NCBI GenBank assembly: GCA_963751835.1
Contig: CAVVWD010000009.1
Span: forward strand, 62,001 to 126,000
DNA: 64,000 nt
Source of the DNA: JACVRW01 sp963751835
Lineage (GTDB): Bacteria > Actinomycetota > Thermoleophilia > Solirubrobacterales > Thermoleophilaceae
Direction: 5' to 3'
How positions within the stretch are numbered: position 1 is the first letter of the stretch; each line of letters begins with the position of its first letter. The translations under genes were made by a program, and so were the position numbers. The notes below the pieces were generated by a model. That model was not told the DNA's origin and made no database searches. It saw only the letters and a list, made by a program, of their open reading frames with translations. Of this stretch, positions 1 through 7,611 are shown one piece after another.

Positions 1-224
1 CGCGGCAGCTGATCGCTGAGCTTCGTGAAAGCGAGCCCCCAGGCCCCTACGACGGGCGCGGCTCCTGCTACATCGAGTTCGGCAGCGGACGTGTCGGGCG
101 GGTGGACATCGACTTCCTCTCCGGTCCCACCAAGACTGGGAGCTTCAACGCGCCGTCCGCGGCGCTGGTCGCCGAGAAGGAGCACTTCGGCTCCAGCCGG
201 CGGGCGCGCTGGTTCGGCACCTGA
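1..224 (+). CDS. FAD/NAD(P)-dependent oxidoreductase, C-terminal end (partial)
   Basis: The window opens inside this gene; 73 residues are visible, read from base 3 to the TGA at 222-224. The tail contains DFLSGPTKTGSFNAPS followed by EKEHFGSSRRARWFG. These resemble the C-terminus of sulfide:quinone-oxidoreductase-like flavoproteins (pyridine nucleotide-disulfide oxidoreductase fold), where this stretch follows the FAD domain. Cofactor-binding motifs and catalytic cysteines lie outside the window, so substrate cannot be judged. A longer overlapping frame from base 25 is a shadow: the recognisable protein is in the frame used here. Family assignment is from remembered similarity of a short tail. 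Confidence 0.7.
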   Translation, partial: RQLIAELRESEPPGPYDGRGSCYIEFGSGRVGRVDIDFLSGPTKTGSFNAPSAALVAEKEHFGSSRRARWFGT

Positions 225-312
225 GGGGCAGACGGCTCGCGCGGCCGGGCGATCCTGCACGCCTATCACACGAGTTGCACGCGCGCTTGCAATCGCCTCG
301 CTCGACCGCAGA

Positions 313-2273
313 ATGCGCTCGATCGCCATCTCAAGCGCGACAAGGAAGCTCTTCGCGGCACCACTTCTCGTCCTTGCGTTTCTGGTCGGCGCTCCGGCCA
401 CCGCGCTCGCGGGCGGCGATGAAAAGCACGTGCCGCCGAGCGCGGGCCCGCCGGGTCCCTGGAGCGACGGCGAGGTGGGCGAGGGCGAGGACCTGCCGTA
501 TAGGCCGACGGACGCCAACAGCTGCCGGCTGGGCGGGACGCGCGGCGCCGGCCCAGGCTCCGTGCTCGGCGTCTGGGTGGTGCGCACTCGCTGCCGCGTC
601 GCCACGCGCGTGGTGCGGCGCTATCAGAGCTGCCTGAACAGCGAAAGCGGGCGCAAGGGCCGCTGCTACCGGCGCGTCGACACGCGGTGCGTGCGGCCGG
701 TGTTCCTCGGGCGCTGCTGGCTTCGCGACCGCTTCTTCCAGCGGCGAGTGATGGGCTACAGCTGCACCGAGCGGCGCCTGTATGAGGTCGAGGGCATCTA
801 CGAGGCGCGCGTCATGTGCAGCAACGGCCGCCGGCGGATCAGTCACCGCTACACGCTGCACACCGAGAAGCCCATCGCGGTTGACACGGAGTCGGAGCTG
901 CGGGCGGCGTGGGGCAACCCGCGCGTGACCGCGATCGACGTCACCGCGGACATCTCCCTGCGGGCGTGTGAGCTGGGCGACCCGATGCGCGAGTCGGCGC
1001 GCCCGGTGCTGCTGGACGGGCATGGCCACACGCTGCGGCAGGTGTGCTTCGAGAAGCGGCTGCTGCGCCAGGACGGCACGGGCTTCGTGGAGCTCAGGAA
1101 CGTGACGCTCACGCGCGGGGGTAGCGACGGCCCGGGTGCCGCCGTGACCACCCGGGGCGAGATCATGGTGGTCGACTCCAAGGTGCACCAGAACCTCGCC
1201 GAGGAACCGGGCGGCGGGATCATGTCGCAGCGCCGAGCAACGATCGTGCGCTCGGTCATCACGGGCAACCTCGCGAACGACGACGGCGGCGGCGTGTACG
1301 CGCGCCGCGGCGGCGTGCAGGTGTTCGACTCGATCGTCAACGCCAACCTTGTCGACGGCTCGGGCGGCGCGATCGGCTCGACCGGGGACATCCTGGTGGT
1401 CCGCTCGCACGTCGACGGCAACACGACCGACGGCGACGGCGGCGCGCTCTACGCGGACGAGGACGGTGACATCACGGTGATCGACTCGACCGTGGACGGC
1501 AGCACGGCGGACGGCCCCGGCGGCGCGATCTTCACGCTCGACGGCGACGTGACGGTCGTCAACTCGACGGTGAACGGCAACCGCGCCGACGACCGCGGCG
1601 GGGCGATCTCGGGCGAGGCCGACGTGACCATCATCAACTCCACGATCGCCCGCAACGCAGCGGTCGCACACGTGGGCGGCGGCGTCTGGGCCCGCGGCAG
1701 CGTGTACATCGCGAACTCCACGGTCAGCAACAACTACGCCGAGGGCCTCGGCGGCGGCGTGTTCGCAGCGGGAACGGTCGCCTCGTCAAGTCGACGATCA
1801 TCGACAACATCGGGCCGGTCGCGGCGAACGTCGGTGCCGGCGAGCGGCTCGACGCCTTCGGCTCGATCATCGGCCCGCCAGACACCGACTTCACCGGCGG
1901 CCAGGTCCAGCCGACCGGCCGGAACTGCCAGGTGCCGACCTCGCGATCGTTCGGTTACAACCTCGTAACCGACGCGTCCTGCGGTCTGAACGCGGTCACC
2001 GACATCGTGGGAGCCAAGGACCCGATGCTCGCAGAGCTGGCCCCAAACGGTGCCCTCGGCGAGACGCGTCTGCCCCAGGCGGGCAGCCCAGCGCTGGACC
2101 GCATCCCGCCGACCGACTGCAGCTTCGCCCCATTGGGCGATGCGCACGAGGGCGACGAGCACGTGGAGGGCCTCATCGCGGACCGCCTCGCGCTCGCCGC
2201 CATGGACCAGCGCGGCGTCCGCCGGCCGCAGGGCCCCGCCTGCGACATCGGTGCGGTGGAGGTGGCGAGGTGA
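313..2273 (+). CDS. Secreted right-handed beta-helix protein, frameshifted
   Basis: The ATG at 313 gives a Sec signal peptide (RK, hydrophobic LLVLAFLVGAPA, cleavage after ALA). A Cys/Arg-rich domain follows at roughly residues 60-180. Then come about ten short repeats with GGG or GGA turns and VVDS/IINST strands, typical of a beta-helix of the polymorphic outer-membrane-protein repeat type. The C-terminus is a choice-of-anchor-like tail (NLVTDASC, DPMLAELAPNG, GSPALD, DQRGVRRPQG, CDIGAVE), but it lies in another frame. Reading shifts near the GGG at 1770-1772; one extra G would restore the frame through to the TGA at 2271-2273. The change is a real mutation or a homopolymer error. Expected location is extracellular; the ligand is unknown. 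The next gene starts on an overlapping GTGA. Confidence 0.75.
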
Positions 2274-3112
2274 CCATCCGTTTCGGATCGAAGCCCAGCC
2301 GACTTCTCGCCCTCGCCGTCCTGTGCGGCTGCGGCGCTGCCGCGGTGCTTGCTTTCGGAGGATCGGCCGTCTCCGATGCCGCGCGGCCAGAGGCGGGCGC
2401 CGCAGGCCAGGACTCGCCGTGGCCGCGCACGAAAGCGCTGCGGCCGAACGTCGGCGCTGTGCGACGTCAGCTCGACGACCTTGCCGAGCAGGTGGCGCTG
2501 ATGGAGCAGTCCGTGGAGGGATACGAGGATTGGCAGACGTGTCTCACATACGTGCCCGTCAACGAGCAGGGCGACCGCGATCGGCAGTCCGGCTACCTCT
2601 ACGACGACCGCGACGGGACCGGCACCGGATTCATGGACGGGATCGCCGTCGACAGGCGACGCCGCCGCGGCAGGGAGGACTACCTGTTCATCCACTTCCG
2701 CGGTGATGGGTGCCAGAGCGACAGCCCCCAGCCCGGCGGCACCGCCGAGCCCGCGTCCGTGCGCGCAGCGAGCGCGCGCTCGCGCCGCCAGCCTGGCCTC
2801 AAGGGACAGGTGAAGATGCTCGAGCGCAAGGCGGACCGCCTGTCTCAGAGGTCCCAGCGACTGGAGACGATCTCGGAGCGCTTCGACGAGTGGGAGTCCT
2901 GCGTCTCCTGGGTCCCGGTGACCGAGATGGGCGACCCCGACCAGAAGTTCGGCTACCTGTTCGGGCCCAAGGGGGGTCCTGCCGGCTACAGGCCGGCGCT
3001 GCATGTCGACCGCAGCGACTGGGACGACCCGGACTACATGTTGCTCGCGCTCGTCGGCGGCGACCGGCCGGGCCGAACCTGTCAGGACGAACCGGGAGAG
3101 GCGGTTGATTGA
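2270..3112 (+). CDS. Secreted protein with two coiled-coil plus Cys-bracketed repeats
   Basis: The GTG start overlaps the previous stop (GTGA), so the two genes are probably translationally coupled. An N-terminal hydrophobic stretch (residues 11-30) looks like a signal peptide. The 280-residue body is duplicated. Each half has a heptad-like helix (65-85 and 183-205), then an aromatic/acidic patch ending in Cys (C91, C211), a GYLY or GYLF strand, an A-x-x-VD strand, a DY strand and a closing Cys (C148, C271). The two Cys spacings are 57 and 60 residues. The next gene carries a third copy. I do not recognise the family; a disulfide closing each unit is an inference. Confidence 0.75.
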   Translation: MTIRFGSKPSRLLALAVLCGCGAAAVLAFGGSAVSDAARPEAGAAGQDSPWPRTKALRPNVGAVRRQLDDLAEQVALMEQSVEGYEDWQTCLTYVPVNEQGDRDRQSGYLYDDRDGTGTGFMDGIAVDRRRRRGREDYLFIHFRGDGCQSDSPQPGGTAEPASVRAASARSRRQPGLKGQVKMLERKADRLSQRSQRLETISERFDEWESCVSWVPVTEMGDPDQKFGYLFGPKGGPAGYRPALHVDRSDWDDPDYMLLALVGGDRPGRTCQDEPGEAVD

Positions 3113-3113
3113 G

Positions 3114-3527
3114 ATGCGCCGCGCTCTGATCCTCATAGCGCTGTGCGCCGCCGCGACCGCCTGCGCGCCGTCGGCACTGGCGGGGGAAGGCCCTCGCGAC
3201 CGCGCGCCGTCGCTGCGTGACAGGGTCGACGACCTCCAGCAGCAGGTGGAGTCGCTCACAGAGGACATCGAGGACCTGCGCGAACCGGTGGAGGAGTTCG
3301 ACCTCTTCGACCAGTGCGCGTACACGATCGGCGTGACCCAGTACGGCACCTGGGGCGGAGACACCGGGTTCCTCTTCGGCCCGGGCGGGACCACGCGCCG
3401 GCCGGCGCTCGCGATCGACATGCGCGGGTTCGGCACCCCCCAGTACCACTTCCTCGCCTTCCCCGGAGAAGAGCCGCCGAGCATCGAATGCAACGAAGAT
3501 GCCGGCCAGGAGTCCATCGACGACTGA
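3114..3527 (+). CDS. Small secreted protein, single copy of the same Cys-bracketed domain
   Basis: The ATG at 3114 follows the previous stop by one base. The 137-residue product has a signal peptide (LILIALCAAATACAPSALA), then a coiled coil at 34-62, then FDLFDQC (C68), GFLFGPGG, ALAID, YHFLAF and a closing Cys (C126). This is the layout of the repeats in the upstream gene, with a Cys spacing of 58. The signal region contains ATAC, a poor lipobox because the -3 residue is Ala. Ordinary signal peptidase cleavage after ALA is therefore likelier than lipidation. Function is unknown. The operon suggests it works with, or is a detached unit of, the 280-residue neighbour. Confidence 0.7.
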   Translation: MRRALILIALCAAATACAPSALAGEGPRDRAPSLRDRVDDLQQQVESLTEDIEDLREPVEEFDLFDQCAYTIGVTQYGTWGGDTGFLFGPGGTTRRPALAIDMRGFGTPQYHFLAFPGEEPPSIECNEDAGQESIDD

Positions 3528-3563
3528 GCCGGTGCTCGTCCGGCCCGGCGGAGAGCTCCAGAG

Positions 3564-3929
3564 TTGCCTGCAACCATGGCTGGAGCGATGCCCGATCACG
3601 TTCCGGTCCACGGTCTGTTCGAGACCATCTCGCTTGGGTCGGCCCCGGTGAAACTCTCGCTGCACGTGGCGTTTAGGGCTTCGCTGGATGACGTCCGGGA
3701 CGCCTGCGACCGCCTGCGCTCACGCGGCGTCACGCCGCTCTCTTTCTTCGGGACCGAAACCACGGAGCCGAGCGTGATCGGCTGGATGCCGGCGGCCGCG
3801 GTGTACTTCCGCGACCCCGACGGCCACCTGCTCGAGTACCTGGCGATGCTGGAGGAGGAGCCCCGTCCCGACCGCGGGATAGTGCCATGGTCCCAGTGGA
3901 CGAGCGGCACACCTCGGGCCGCCTGCTAG
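3564..3929 (+). pseudogene. VOC (glyoxalase/bleomycin resistance) family, 5'-truncated
   Basis: The reading frame carries a typical C-terminal half of a VOC domain: LHVAF, then a helix (DDVRDACDRLRSRGV), then AVYFRDPDGHLLEYLAML, which includes the metal-ligand Glu of the last strand, and a PRPD-IVPWSQW tail seen in some family members. The first beta-alpha-beta unit is missing, and the short N-terminus (PATMAGAMPDHVP) does not look like a VOC start. I read it as a truncated copy. It could be a very short single-module protein, but no clear ribosome-binding site precedes it. Confidence 0.55.
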
Positions 3930-4057
3930 CGTTGGTGGGGCGGGCAGTGTTGATGCTGCGCGCGAGGTTCCTCTTCCGCGCGCTCCGGCGATTCGGGTCA
4001 GTTGAATCTCCCGAACTCGCACGGTGGTCTCCCGACCGCCGGCAAAGGAGCAATCAG

Positions 4058-5257
4058 ATGTCAACGCAGTCCTTCGCCGACCTGGGCGCATCGCGCGCTG
4101 TGGTCGACGCCCTCTCAGAGGGCGGCATCACGGCCGCCTTCCCGGTGCAGAGCCTGGTGCTGCCAGACGCGCTGGCAGGGCGCGACTTGCTCGTCAAGTC
4201 GCCCACCGGATCAGGCAAGACCATCGCGTTCGGGGTGCCGCTCGTCGAGCGACTCGAGGCCACGGATCCACGGCCGAGCGCCCTCGTCCTAGCGCCGACG
4301 CGCGAGCTCGCCTGCCAGATCGTCGACGCGGTCCGGCCGCTCGCCCACGCTCGGGCGCTCTCGGTCGCGGCCGTCTACGGAGGCGCGGGCATCGAGCGCC
4401 AGAGCAAGCTGGCCCGCCGAGCCCACATCCTGGTCGCCACGCCGGGCCGGCTCGAGGACCTGATCGAGCGCGGGGCAGTCAAGCTCGACCGGGTGACGAT
4501 CCTCGTCCTCGACGAGGCGGACCGCATGCTCGATATGGGCTTCCGACCCGCGGTCGAGCGCATCGTCGGTCTCATGCCGCGCAAGCGCCAGACCCTGTTC
4601 TTCTCTGCGACGCTCGACGGCGACGTCAACCGGATCGCGCGGGAGTACACCGTCGATCCCTGCCGCCACGAACACACGCATTCCCAAGAGCAGCGGGGCG
4701 AGGTGCACCACCGCTTTGTCCCTGTCACCTCCGACTCGAAGCTCAATGCTCTTGTGAGCGAGTTGCACGACGAGGCGCGCGGGCTGACCCTCGTCTTCGT
4801 CCGCACCAAGCGCGGTGCCGACCGCCTTGTGAAGCGGCTGCGCGCGCGCGACATCGAGGCGCTCGCGATGCACGGCAACAAGTCCCAGCCGCAGCGAGAG
4901 AAGGCGCTGGCGCGGTTCGGGTCGGGCCGCGTCGACATCCTCGTGGCCACCGACGTGGCCGCCCGCGGGCTCGATGTCGATGACATCACGCACGTGATCA
5001 ACTTCGACGCCCCCGAAGACCGCGACGGCTACGTGCACCGCGTCGGCCGTACCGGCCGCGCGGGCCGACGCGGCGTGGGGGTCACCTTCGTCGCCCCGGA
5101 GCAGGCCGAGGACGTACACGGGATCGCCAGCGGCCTGTCGCTCAACGACGAGTTCGCGAAGACCGGTCTCTCACCGAACGCGCGAGAAGCGCAGGCTCCG
5201 CGCCGTCGCGGCCGTGGCGGTTCGGCCCGCCGAAACCGCCACCAGAGGGGCCGGTGA
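4058..5257 (+). CDS. DEAD-box ATP-dependent RNA helicase
   Basis: This cytoplasmic RNA helicase unwinds RNA duplexes in ribosome assembly, RNA turnover or cold adaptation. All core motifs are visible in 399 residues: a Q motif near the N-terminus (FADLG, FPVQ), Walker A SPTGSGKT (48-55), APTRELA, TPGRL, DEAD (152-155), SAT, LVFVRTK, ATDVAARGLDV and HRVGRTGRAG. The ATG at 4058 was chosen because AAAGGAG precedes it by 7 bases and the Q motif starts right after. A short Arg-rich tail (RRRGRGG...RNRHQRGR) probably adds RNA affinity. The 128 bases upstream hold no gene and could be a cold-responsive leader, but I see no specific element. A 58-residue gene follows 4 bases after the stop. Confidence 0.95.
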   Translation: MSTQSFADLGASRAVVDALSEGGITAAFPVQSLVLPDALAGRDLLVKSPTGSGKTIAFGVPLVERLEATDPRPSALVLAPTRELACQIVDAVRPLAHARALSVAAVYGGAGIERQSKLARRAHILVATPGRLEDLIERGAVKLDRVTILVLDEADRMLDMGFRPAVERIVGLMPRKRQTLFFSATLDGDVNRIAREYTVDPCRHEHTHSQEQRGEVHHRFVPVTSDSKLNALVSELHDEARGLTLVFVRTKRGADRLVKRLRARDIEALAMHGNKSQPQREKALARFGSGRVDILVATDVAARGLDVDDITHVINFDAPEDRDGYVHRVGRTGRAGRRGVGVTFVAPEQAEDVHGIASGLSLNDEFAKTGLSPNAREAQAPRRRGRGGSARRNRHQRGR

Positions 5258-5261
5258 TCGG

Positions 5262-5438
5262 ATGAAGACCACGCGGGAACGAGCCGAGGAACGCCGTCAG
5301 GAGAAGCTGGCGGCCGTGCGGGAACAGATCGAGGCCGGGACGCTGACGGTCAGGAGAATGACCGTGCTGGAGCGTGCCGAGCACCCACCGCAGCCGCGGC
5401 CCGAGCGCGGCCGCGGCAGCAGGCGCACCTATCACTGA
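5262..5438 (+). CDS. Small charged protein downstream of the helicase
   Basis: The ATG lies four bases after the helicase stop, so the two are almost certainly one operon. The 58-residue product is mostly a charged helix (TRERAEERRQEKLAAVREQ), then TLTVRRMT and a basic Pro/Arg tail. I recall similar short proteins beside DEAD-box helicases in Actinobacteria, but I cannot name a family. No membrane segment or signal is present. An RNA-binding or helicase-accessory role is inferred from position and composition only. Confidence 0.6.
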   Translation: MKTTRERAEERRQEKLAAVREQIEAGTLTVRRMTVLERAEHPPQPRPERGRGSRRTYH

Positions 5439-5473
5439 GCGCGGGACGTGGGCATCCGCCTGCCCGGGCGCGA

Positions 5474-5497
5474 TGCCCCGACCGCGGCGGTCGGGCA
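5474..5497. terminator. Hairpin between convergent genes
   Basis: An imperfect dyad (TGCCCCGACC / GGTCGGGCA, 5-base loop, one bulged C) lies between the helicase operon and the convergent padR gene. There is no T-run, which is common for high-GC actinobacterial terminators. It could serve both strands. Confidence 0.5.
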
Positions 5498-5506
5498 CGA
5501 CCTACG

Positions 5507-6037
5507 TCACCTCAGCTCCCGCTCGACCTCGTCGAGCCAGTCGGTGTGGGCCTTGACGATGCGACGGGCGAGGCGGTGGTTGAGGAGGAGGTAGTGCTCG
5601 CGGCTGGGGATCGTGGTGGCGATGGCCTCGGCGGCGTCGAGTCGGGCGGAGATGTCGGCGATCTCCTCGCGCAGCGCCCGGAGGCTGTCGAGCACTGCCT
5701 GCTCGCCGACGAGGTCGGCGGCGAGCAGCCTGACGATCGGCTCGTGCTGGATGCGCGGGAAGCCGGCCGGCTCCTGCATCCATTCGGCGAGCGCATCGCG
5801 GCCCTTGTCGGTGAGCGTGTAGTGGGTGCGCGGACGCGTGCGGCCCGGCTCCTTGCGCGAGCTCAGGTGGCCGAGCGTCTCGAGGCGCTTGGGCTCGGCA
5901 TACCACTGGCTGTCCGCGGCGTCCCAGTAGATCCGGCCCGACCGCGCCATCCGGACGAGGTCGTGCGGGCCCGCCCCGCCCTGCCCGACGAGGGTCAGAA
6001 CGACGTACGAGAAGGGTGTCAGCGACTGGTTTGACAA
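5507..6037 (-). CDS. PadR family transcriptional regulator
   Basis: A winged-helix repressor of 176 residues, the usual PadR length. The N-terminal half has the PadR fold (LTPFSYVVLTLV, then a helix with DLVRMA, then RLETLGHLSSRKE and the wing TRPRTHYTLTDKGRDALAEWM). The C-terminal half is the helical dimerisation arm (LRALREEIADISARLDAAE). The start is a TTG at 6037; no in-frame ATG lies near the fold's start and the Shine-Dalgarno is poorly placed, so the start is uncertain. It is divergent from a cupin gene across 57 bases containing two perfect dyads. The likely circuit is autoregulation plus control of the cupin. PadR proteins usually respond to phenolics or hydrophobic compounds; the ligand here is unknown. 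Confidence 0.9.
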   Translation of the reverse strand: MSNQSLTPFSYVVLTLVGQGGAGPHDLVRMARSGRIYWDAADSQWYAEPKRLETLGHLSSRKEPGRTRPRTHYTLTDKGRDALAEWMQEPAGFPRIQHEPIVRLLAADLVGEQAVLDSLRALREEIADISARLDAAEAIATTIPSREHYLLLNHRLARRIVKAHTDWLDEVERELR

Positions 6038-6039
6038 AG

Positions 6040-6075
6040 CTCCGAAACGGAGATAGAAACTCCGAACCCGAGTTT
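6040..6075. promoter_or_regulatory. Two dyads in the padR-cupin divergent promoter
   Basis: Two perfect inverted repeats sit side by side: CTCCG-AAA-CGGAG (6040-6052) and AAACTC-N7-GAGTTT (6057-6075). They fill most of the gap between the TTG start of the PadR gene and the cupin start, the place expected for PadR operators. Assignment to PadR is by position; neither matches a consensus I can name with confidence. Confidence 0.6.
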
Positions 6076-6094
6076 ATCCTGAGGAATGGTCGTC

Positions 6095-6568
6095 ATGACG
6101 CTCGCAGCGACATCCACCGAGCAGCTGTGGTTCCTGAACACCCTCCACACCGTTCGCGTCCGCCACGACGAAGGCGAGGATGGAATCTCGGTCATGGAGT
6201 CGCTCGCTCCGCACGGAGACTCGCCCCCGCTCCACGTCCACCTGACTGAGGACGAGACCTTTCACGTGCTCGAAGGCGAGCTCCGCGTGCGCGCCGGCGA
6301 CGCTGACGTGACGATCGCTGCCGGCGAAACGCTGCTCGCCCCCAAGCGCGTGCCGCACACCTACCGCGTCGAGTCGCCCGCGGGAGCGCGCTGGCTCGTG
6401 ATCACCAGGCGCGGCGACTTCGAGCGCTTCGTGCGCGCGCTCAGCCGCCCGGCCGAGCGGCCCGAGCTGCCCACGCCCCAAGGGCCGCCGACGGCCGAAC
6501 AAGCCGACGCGCTCGCCGCGGCCGCCCGCGAGCACGGGATCGAGCTCGTAGGACCTGCGCTCGACTGA
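6095..6568 (+). CDS. Cupin domain protein
   Basis: A single cupin barrel of about 157 residues. Motif 1 is PPLHVHLTEDETFHVLEGELRV (two His and a Glu that usually bind a metal) and motif 2 is AGETLLAPKRVPHTYRV (third His). The C-terminus is helical (EQADALAAAAREHGIELVGP). Two ATGs are possible. GAGGA at 6081-6085 abuts the first (6086) but lies nine bases before the second (6095), so the second is preferred. The gene faces padR across paired dyads and is its likely target. The substrate is not visible; cupins of this size act as small dioxygenases, isomerases or binding proteins. Confidence 0.85.
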   Translation: MTLAATSTEQLWFLNTLHTVRVRHDEGEDGISVMESLAPHGDSPPLHVHLTEDETFHVLEGELRVRAGDADVTIAAGETLLAPKRVPHTYRVESPAGARWLVITRRGDFERFVRALSRPAERPELPTPQGPPTAEQADALAAAAREHGIELVGPALD

Positions 6569-6614
6569 CCCCGACGAGCTCCCCCGCGCAACCACCAGGG
6601 GGTAACGCGAGAGG

Positions 6615-7535
6615 TCAGGAGTTCGCCAACGACTTCCACTCCTCGAGGCGCCGCTCGATGAGTGCCGCCCGCTCGGCGGCGTCGGTGCTGTCCAGGACGG
6701 CCTTGTCACCTGGGTCGGCACGGAGGTAGATCCCGGACGTGCGCGCGTATAAGGCGTCGGCGCCGTCGGAGCGCGTCGTCCAGTAGCCGCCTGCCCGATC
6801 GACGCTCTCGAGCTTGATCTCACCCGTCCCCTCGAGTTGGGGAGCGTTCGGATCACGGGGACGTTCGCCGTTCCAGAAGTAGAAGATGCCGGGGGGATCG
6901 ACCCGTTCCTTCGTCGCCTCACTCCAGTAGCGCGCGGACAGCGTGCCGTCGGCCTGCCATGACCGTCCCGCGACCTCGAGCGCGCCGGCGCGATCACGGC
7001 TGATTGTCAGGAGCGAGACCGAAGACGGCTCGAACTCCGTTCTGGCAGTGAGGGACAGTTGCCACCAGTCACCCTCCATGCGGCTGATCCGGCCTTCCGT
7101 CTCGATCGCTTTCCGCAGCGTGTGGTTGATCTGGCGCACGATGGCCGGCGTGGTGTCGGGGTCGTACCGGATCGAGGTCAGGCCGAGCAGGTCGGTGGGG
7201 AGCTTGGCGCCGTTCGCGTGGAGGATGAACGTGCGGCGGATGCCGAGCGCACCCCCGAACAGGCCCGCTTCGAAGACGACGTTGTCGCGCGGTGAGGCCT
7301 CTCCTGAGGCTGCGTCAGGCGACGCTCCCTTCGTCGTCCAGTCGTCCTGGGCGAAGACGAACGCGGCGAAATCGACCTCGCGGGTGAGCTCGACGAGCCG
7401 GTCGAGGGTCGAGACACCCGGGTTGAAGACCGTCGTCCACGGGTCGACGTCGGCGATGTCCTGGAGCCCCCGGGTGAGCGCCTGCAGCAGCTTCTCCTGC
7501 TGTCCGGACGACCCGAGGAAGATTCGCGGCTTCAT
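6615..7535 (-). CDS. TIR-like (PF10137-type) protein with beta-rich C-terminal domain
   Basis: Residues 1-145 match the TIR-like nucleotide-binding domain also found in CBASS/Pycsar effectors: RIFLGSSGQQ, a middle strand DFAAFVFAQDD, and DNVVFEAGLFGGALG with Glu89 at the presumed NADase catalytic position, then LPTDLLGLTSIRYD. Residues 155-306 are a separate beta-rich region (GDWWQL, VSLLTIS, WQADGTLSARYW, GIFYFWNG, GYWTTRSDG) ending in a charged helix. I cannot name this region. Its layout recalls the small beta-barrel sensor domains of some antiphage effectors, which is inference. There is no adjacent nucleotide cyclase; it converges on the cupin and is divergent from a haem peroxidase. A stand-alone NAD-cleaving defence or stress effector is the working guess. 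Confidence 0.75.
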   Translation of the reverse strand: MKPRIFLGSSGQQEKLLQALTRGLQDIADVDPWTTVFNPGVSTLDRLVELTREVDFAAFVFAQDDWTTKGASPDAASGEASPRDNVVFEAGLFGGALGIRRTFILHANGAKLPTDLLGLTSIRYDPDTTPAIVRQINHTLRKAIETEGRISRMEGDWWQLSLTARTEFEPSSVSLLTISRDRAGALEVAGRSWQADGTLSARYWSEATKERVDPPGIFYFWNGERPRDPNAPQLEGTGEIKLESVDRAGGYWTTRSDGADALYARTSGIYLRADPGDKAVLDSTDAAERAALIERRLEEWKSLANS

Positions 7536-7611
7536 CAGTCGATCAGGCTACTGCTCCGTGGAGCCCACGACGGTCGTCGGGACGACCTGCGCGGCTCCGT
7601 ACCCTGAGGTC

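Noticed and set aside
331..1671. Long minus-strand frames antisense to the beta-helix gene
   Set aside because: His/Arg/Asp/Val-rich composition typical of antisense reading of GC-rich Gly/Asp/Val repeats; no signal, domain or ribosome site.
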